Positions 60,086 to 64,000 of a stretch of DNA of 64,000 bases are shown here, in pieces. Every line of letters begins with the position of its first letter. Positions within the stretch are counted from its first letter, which is position 1. Where the stretch lies: NCBI RefSeq assembly GCF_009650435.1, contig NZ_VVIP01000043.1, forward strand, positions 186,001 through 250,000. The letters run 5' to 3'. Position numbers and translations under genes: made by a program. This stretch comes from Foetidibacter luteolus (GTDB lineage: Bacteria; Bacteroidota; Bacteroidia; Chitinophagales; Chitinophagaceae). The notes beneath the pieces were generated by a model. It was given only the letters and a program-made list of their open reading frames with translations, was not told where the DNA came from and did not search any database.

Positions 60086-61030
60086 CTATTTTTTAAGACC
60101 TATTTCCCTCAGCCTTTCATCCAGGTAATCGCCTGCGGTAATATCATCATACTGTTTAGGATGAGAGCTATCTACACAGTTATCCAGGCATGCCAGGCTC
60201 ATCTCACTTTTTGGGTGTAAAAAGAAGGGCATGGAAAAACGGCTGGTATGCCACAAATCCCGGGCTGGGTTTATCACCCTGTGTGTAGTGCTTTTTAATC
60301 TGTTGTTGGTAAGTCGTTGCAGCATGTCGCCCACATTTACTACAATTTGCTCCGGCAGGGATGTTACGTTTACCCACTCACCCTGCTTGGTAAGTATCTG
60401 CAAGCCATCGGCAGAAGCGCCTACCAACAGGGTAATCAGGTTAATGTCTTCGTGTTGTTCTGCCCTTATAGCGCTTTTGGGTTCCGTAGTTATTGGCGGG
60501 TAATGTATGCAACGCAATATTGAATTGCCATTCTTAATATGCTCATCAAAATAATGCTCATCCAGCCCCAGGTATAGGGCTATTGCCTGCAGTAAGGCTT
60601 TACCACTTTTTTCAAAGGCGCGGTAAGCATTAAAAATAGTTTCATTAAATTCCGGAACTTCATTTACAACAACATTATCCGGGTAATCTTCTTTTGTAAA
60701 GACCTCTCCCTCTATAGTTTGTCCGTACTGAAAGAATTCCTTAAGGTCCGGCGCCTCGCTGCCTTTTGCATGTTCTTTTCCAAAACTGGTATACCCACGT
60801 TGCCCGGCCAGCCCTTCTATTTCATAAGTTCTTTTTTTATCCAGCGGCAACGAGAAAAACTGCTGCACATGTTCATACAGGTTTGCTATCAATTCACCGG
60901 GGATGCTGTGGTTTTTTACAGCCACAAAACCAACTTCTTCATACGCTTTGCCTAGTTGCTGGATAAAATCATTCTTTGTTTGTGCGCCGCCATTTATAAA
61001 ATCAGAAAGGTCAACTACAGGTATGGACAT
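60086..61030 (-). CDS. Isopenicillin N synthase-like 2-oxoglutarate/Fe(II) oxygenase
   Basis: 314 residues from ATG 61030, which begins the conserved N-terminus SIPVVDLSDFINGG (23 upstream codons are dropped). The Fe(II) site is EQHEDINLITLLVG (His-x-Asp) and distal THRVINP; RFSMPFFLHP supplies the R-x-S of the 2-oxoglutarate site. Members hydroxylate or desaturate small molecules; the substrate is unknown. The chrA gene lies 60 bases downstream on the same strand. Confidence 0.9.
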   Translation of the reverse strand: MSIPVVDLSDFINGGAQTKNDFIQQLGKAYEEVGFVAVKNHSIPGELIANLYEHVQQFFSLPLDKKRTYEIEGLAGQRGYTSFGKEHAKGSEAPDLKEFFQYGQTIEGEVFTKEDYPDNVVVNEVPEFNETIFNAYRAFEKSGKALLQAIALYLGLDEHYFDEHIKNGNSILRCIHYPPITTEPKSAIRAEQHEDINLITLLVGASADGLQILTKQGEWVNVTSLPEQIVVNVGDMLQRLTNNRLKSTTHRVINPARDLWHTSRFSMPFFLHPKSEMSLACLDNCVDSSHPKQYDDITAGDYLDERLREIGLKK

Positions 61031-61137
61031 AAGTTGAAAATATTTTAAGGTAAACTGTAATAAATTGTACTGCCAGGCAAGCAAAGCCTGTGCCTGCAAA
61101 CCTAAAATATTTTATACACAACTGCTAAAAACAAAAA

Positions 61138-61159
61138 GCCATGTAAGAAATTACACGGC
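61138..61159 (-). terminator. Terminator after exbD (minus strand)
   Basis: Read on the minus strand, GCCGTGTAA-TTTC-TTACATGGC (one G-U pair), followed by TTTTTGTTTTT. It lies 120 bases beyond the exbD stop. Confidence 0.7.
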
Positions 61160-61278
61160 CTATTTATATACCCCCAATAAAAGTAATTTTAAGATCAGCA
61201 GTTAAAATTACCCTGCTGTCTGTGTAATATCAGATTCCAAATTGCATGCCAACATTCAACAGTTAGCCAATGTACAGC

Positions 61279-61785
61279 TCATGGTTTCATCAATGCCAGC
61301 TCTTCTTTGGATGCATCCATAAGCACATACTTTTTAACGTCGTTAATAGCCATTTCGTCCAGCGCATCAACAATGTTCTGGTATGATGCTTTGTCTGTAG
61401 GTTTTATGAGAACCAACGTTTCTGCAGCACTGCCAAACATTTTTTTAACTGCCTGTTGCTTGGCCTGTATTACAGCCCTTATGCCGCCAGCATGATAGCT
61501 GGTGGTTTTAAACCCTACCATGTTAACCCCATGATAGTAATCTATCACATTACTGTCTTTTAACACCAGGCTTAGGGTTTTACTTTCCGCGGCGTTAGTT
61601 TCAACTCCATCTGCCGGAAGTATTAACTGCATTACTTTTGGCTGGGCCAGCGTTGTGTTGAAGATGAAGAATGTAAGCAGCAGAAAACCCAGGTCAACCA
61701 TGGGTGTAAGATCTACACGTGTAGATAATTTTTTACCTTTTGTGCCCTTTACTTTTTTAGGGCTTTGCGTGTTAATTTCTGCCAT
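61279..61785 (-). CDS. exbD: ExbD/TolR-family biopolymer transport protein
   Basis: 168 residues: a basic N-terminus, one membrane helix with the conserved Asp (TRVDLTPMVDLGFLLLTFFIFNTTLAQPKVMQLILPADG), and a periplasmic C-terminal domain (SLVLKDSNVIDYYHG, YQNIVDALDEMAINDVKKY). ExbD and ExbB use the proton gradient to drive TonB for outer-membrane receptors such as the one at 12.6 kb. No exbB or tonB lies directly next to it; a second exbD copy often occurs in Bacteroidota. Confidence 0.9.
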   Translation of the reverse strand: MAEINTQSPKKVKGTKGKKLSTRVDLTPMVDLGFLLLTFFIFNTTLAQPKVMQLILPADGVETNAAESKTLSLVLKDSNVIDYYHGVNMVGFKTTSYHAGGIRAVIQAKQQAVKKMFGSAAETLVLIKPTDKASYQNIVDALDEMAINDVKKYVLMDASKEELALMKP

Positions 61786-61854
61786 AGCGTTTTTTGCAAA
61801 TAGGATTCTGCTATTTGTTTATTCCACAAAGCATATTACCTGCAAAAAAAATGT

Positions 61855-61978
61855 AGGGCGCCTGCCCACGCTAAGGCGATGGGCACCGGGCTTTCCGCTG
61901 CTACTCCGCCACAACACCCCTGCTGCAAAGCCTTCAGCGGGGTATCCGCTGCAATCCCTGGCGCGTTGGTGACACAGC
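61855..61978 (+). repeat. Interspersed repeat family B, copy 6 (flank type 2, short inner module)
   Basis: Flank TGCCCACGCTAAGGCGATGG, short inner GGGCTTTCCGCTGCTACTCC, and 3' part AGCGGGGTATCCGCTGCAAT, CCCTGGCGCG, TGGTGACACAGC. Its flanks match copy 5 but the inner module matches copies 1 and 2. Confidence 0.8.
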
Positions 61979-62035
61979 GCAATTATGCACATAGTTTTAA
62001 ACCAAAGAGCAGGTGCTGATGCCTGTTAATGTTAT

Positions 62036-62120
62036 CTATCCGGGCTGAAAAGATGCCATGAAAAACAGAACGATGAACGTAGTGCGACGCAACAGGTGAT
62101 ACCATGAAAAGTTATGGCCA
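62036..62120 (+). repeat. Interspersed repeat family A, copy 16 (GCGACGCAA core, long form)
   Basis: CTATCCGGGCTGAAAAG, ATGCCATGAAAA, GAACGATGAACGTAGTGCGA, GCAACAGGTGATACCATGAAA. It shares its GAACGATGAA segment with copies 8 and 9. Confidence 0.7.
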
Positions 62121-62132
62121 GCCACCAAAAAA

Positions 62133-62165
62133 ACCGCCGCTGAATGAACTTACATCAGCGGCGGT
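62133..62165 (-). terminator. Terminator of recQ (minus strand)
   Basis: ACCGCCGCTGA...TCAGCGGCGGT, an 11-bp perfect stem with an 11-base loop; the minus transcript continues with TTTTTTT. It starts 21 bases past the recQ stop codon. Confidence 0.85.
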
Positions 62166-62185
62166 CAGTTATTCGTATCAATTGC

Positions 62186-64000
62186 TTAGTTGCCGTATTC
62201 GCAAAGAAATTTAATGCGCATTATTTTCAGTTGCTCCCAGTTATAATTACTGTCTGCCATCTCTTCCTGTGCCACCTGCAGCGATGAGGTTTCACAGCTT
62301 TTAAAGTAATCCAATATTTCATCCTGATCGTCATCATCCAGCATATCCCCTATCGCGTAATCAAGGTTAAGCTTGGTACCGCTTGCAACAATGGTTTCCA
62401 TTTCTTCCAGCAGCGCATCCAAACGCAGGTCTTTATTTTTGGCAATGGTTTCAAGCGGTATTTTCTTATCTACGTTCTGTATAATGTAAATCTTGTTGTT
62501 GCTTTTGTTGATAACGCTTTTCATCACGAAATCATCAGGTCTTTCTATGTTGTTTTCTTCAACATATTTGGCAATCATTTCAATAAAAGGCTTGCCGTAG
62601 CGCAGGGCTTTGCCTTTGCTTACCCCCTGGCATTTTTCAAGCTCCTGCAAAGTGGTAGGGTACATGGTAGCCATATCCTGCAGGGAGTTTTCGAGGAATA
62701 TAACAAAAGGCGGCAGGCTCTTTTTCTTTGCTTCTTTTTGCCTTAGCTCTTTCAGCATTTCAAACAGCCTGGTGTCCGTAGCGCCACCGGTGGCGCCGGT
62801 TTCAGCACCATCATCATCATCTTCATTGGCTTCTTCAAACAGGTTGTTCAATACTATTTTAAACGATGCCGGTTTCTTTAAAAACCTGGCCCCTTCTGCG
62901 GTTACCTTTAAAAGCCCGTATTCTTCTATATCTTTTCTCAAAAGGTTTTCCAGCAACAGTTGCCTGATAAGGCTGTTCCAGAAATGCTCGTCCCGTTCCT
63001 TGCCCTTGCCAAACACGTCCAGCTTCTCGTGGCGGAACATGGTTATTTGTGGCGTAAGTTTCCCAATAAGAATATTTACAACATATTCTGTGGGGAAATT
63101 TTCCTCCAAAGCTCCTACAGTTTTCAGCACTTTAACGGCTTCATCTTTTGCTTCAACCTTTTCTTTCGGGTTAAGGCAGTTATCGCAATTACCGCAATTT
63201 TGGGTTTCCCATTCTTCACCAAAATAATGAAGTAAGATTTTTCTGCGGCACACAGAGCTTTCAGCAAAGGCAACAGTTTCATTTATCAGTTGGGCGCCAA
63301 TTTCCCGTTCGCTTAATGGCTTGTCACGCATCAGGTGCTCCAGTTTGGCAACGTCTTTATGCGAATAATACAAAATGCATTTACCCTCCAGCCCATCACG
63401 GCCTGCACGGCCGGTTTCCTGGTAGTAATTTTCTATTGATTTAGGAATGTTGAAGTGTATTACAAAACGTATATCCGGTTTGTCAATGCCCATACCGAAA
63501 GCTATGGTAGCCACTATTACCTGCACATCTTCATTTAGAAATTGGTCCTGCCTGTCGGCCCGCAATTTAGAATCCAGGCCGGCATGGTAAGCTACCGCTT
63601 TAATATTGTTAGCAACCAGCAATTCTGCCAGTTCTTCTGTGGTTTTGCGATTAAGCGTATATATAATTCCGCTCTTGCCTTTGTTTTGAGAAATAAAGCG
63701 CACAATGCTCTTTACAGTTTGCTCTTTTTTTATTTTGGGTTGAATCTCGTAGTAAAGGTTGCCCCGGTTAAAGGAGGAAATGAAAATATTCGGGTTTCTT
63801 AAGCCGAGGTTTTTAACTATATCGCTTTGTACCTTGGGTGTGGCGGTAGCGGTTAAGGCTACAACGGGAATATTGGGATTGATGATATCCATCATTTCCC
63901 GCAAGCGCCGGTACTCAGGCCTGAAGTCGTGGCCCCATTCTGAAATACAATGGGCTTCATCAACTGCAAAAAAAGATAAGGTAAGGTCGCTGAAGAAATC
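62186..64000 (-). CDS. recQ: RecQ-family ATP-dependent DNA helicase, 5' end outside window
   Basis: The frame is open to the right edge, so only the C-terminal ~605 residues are present; the Walker A motif lies outside. The DEAH box ([23 protein letters not shown]) is at the very edge, followed by [15 protein letters not shown], the second RecA-like lobe ([56 protein letters not shown]), the zinc-binding [13 protein letters not shown]...CGNCDNC, RQC and HRDC domains ([42 protein letters not shown]). It unwinds recombination intermediates. A further acidic C-terminal region ([12 protein letters not shown]) is present. Confidence 0.96.
   Translation of the reverse strand, partial: DFFSDLTLSFFAVDEAHCISEWGHDFRPEYRRLREMMDIINPNIPVVALTATATPKVQSDIVKNLGLRNPNIFISSFNRGNLYYEIQPKIKKEQTVKSIVRFISQNKGKSGIIYTLNRKTTEELAELLVANNIKAVAYHAGLDSKLRADRQDQFLNEDVQVIVATIAFGMGIDKPDIRFVIHFNIPKSIENYYQETGRAGRDGLEGKCILYYSHKDVAKLEHLMRDKPLSEREIGAQLINETVAFAESSVCRRKILLHYFGEEWETQNCGNCDNCLNPKEKVEAKDEAVKVLKTVGALEENFPTEYVVNILIGKLTPQITMFRHEKLDVFGKGKERDEHFWNSLIRQLLLENLLRKDIEEYGLLKVTAEGARFLKKPASFKIVLNNLFEEANEDDDDGAETGATGGATDTRLFEMLKELRQKEAKKKSLPPFVIFLENSLQDMATMYPTTLQELEKCQGVSKGKALRYGKPFIEMIAKYVEENNIERPDDFVMKSVINKSNNKIYIIQNVDKKIPLETIAKNKDLRLDALLEEMETIVASGTKLNLDYAIGDMLDDDDQDEILDYFKSCETSSLQVAQEEMADSNYNWEQLKIMRIKFLCEYGN

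Overview
The window reads as ordinary chromosome of a Bacteroidota bacterium, most likely from the Chitinophagaceae or a near relative. The reasons are the -7 promoter box TAnnTTTG in front of several genes instead of sigma70 boxes, little sign of Shine-Dalgarno sequences, the gene types (TonB receptor with a carboxypeptidase-like plug extension, GH20 and GH43 secreted hydrolases, PspC fusion, RecX, DUF2480, REC-only regulators), many Bacteroidota-style lipoproteins, and short interspersed repeats in many intergenic gaps. No prophage, integrase, transposase, rRNA operon or CRISPR array was seen. Family calls come from motifs read by eye, not from a database search.

Layout. 1-9.5 kb: the end of a PspC envelope protein, small envelope proteins, gcvT followed by a PIN-type toxin-antitoxin pair, a JmjC/cupin-like oxygenase, a Sua5/YrdC protein and RNase HII. 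9.8-20 kb: an ABC exporter, then a four-gene haem/iron-chelate uptake locus (TonB receptor, lipoprotein binding protein, FecCD permease, ATPase) and a GH20 hexosaminidase. 20.4-22.8 kb: a cluster of small proteins of unknown function, two of them paralogous, around a degenerate receiver domain. 22.9-28.4 kb: a CocE-type hydrolase, an enoyl-CoA hydratase, two response regulators and tRNA-Phe. 28.7-34.7 kb: Nfu Fe-S carrier, a truncated pnuC fused end to end with a nadR-like kinase gene, sterol desaturase, dnaN, a CheY-like regulator and recX. 34.9-45.6 kb: a KdnB-like dehydrogenase, DinB, GH43, recA, a glycosyltransferase, cytochrome c, a PhyH oxygenase, DUF2480 and a SurA/PpiD-type foldase.

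45.6-46.2 kb is a gene-free gap between divergent genes. It has several DnaA-box-like sequences, a perfect palindrome and an AT-rich flank. With dnaN 12 kb to one side and mnmG (gidA) 8 kb to the other, it is a candidate replication origin. 46.2-64 kb: nadA, a 1-kb mosaic of hairpin repeats, a MATE transporter, a Crp/ring-cleaving dioxygenase/esterase set, mnmG, a possible HNH protein, ybeY, feoA, nadD, a chromate transporter with no usual start codon, a 2-oxoglutarate oxygenase, exbD and the bulk of recQ, which runs off the right edge.

The most unusual feature is two families of modular intergenic repeats. Family A has 16 copies of about 60-90 bp carrying one of two alternative cores (GTGCGACGCAA or GTGAGTGACACAA). 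Family B has 6 copies of about 110-210 bp, in which interchangeable hairpin modules are combined in different ways. Neither is coding. Together they occupy much of the non-genic DNA here.
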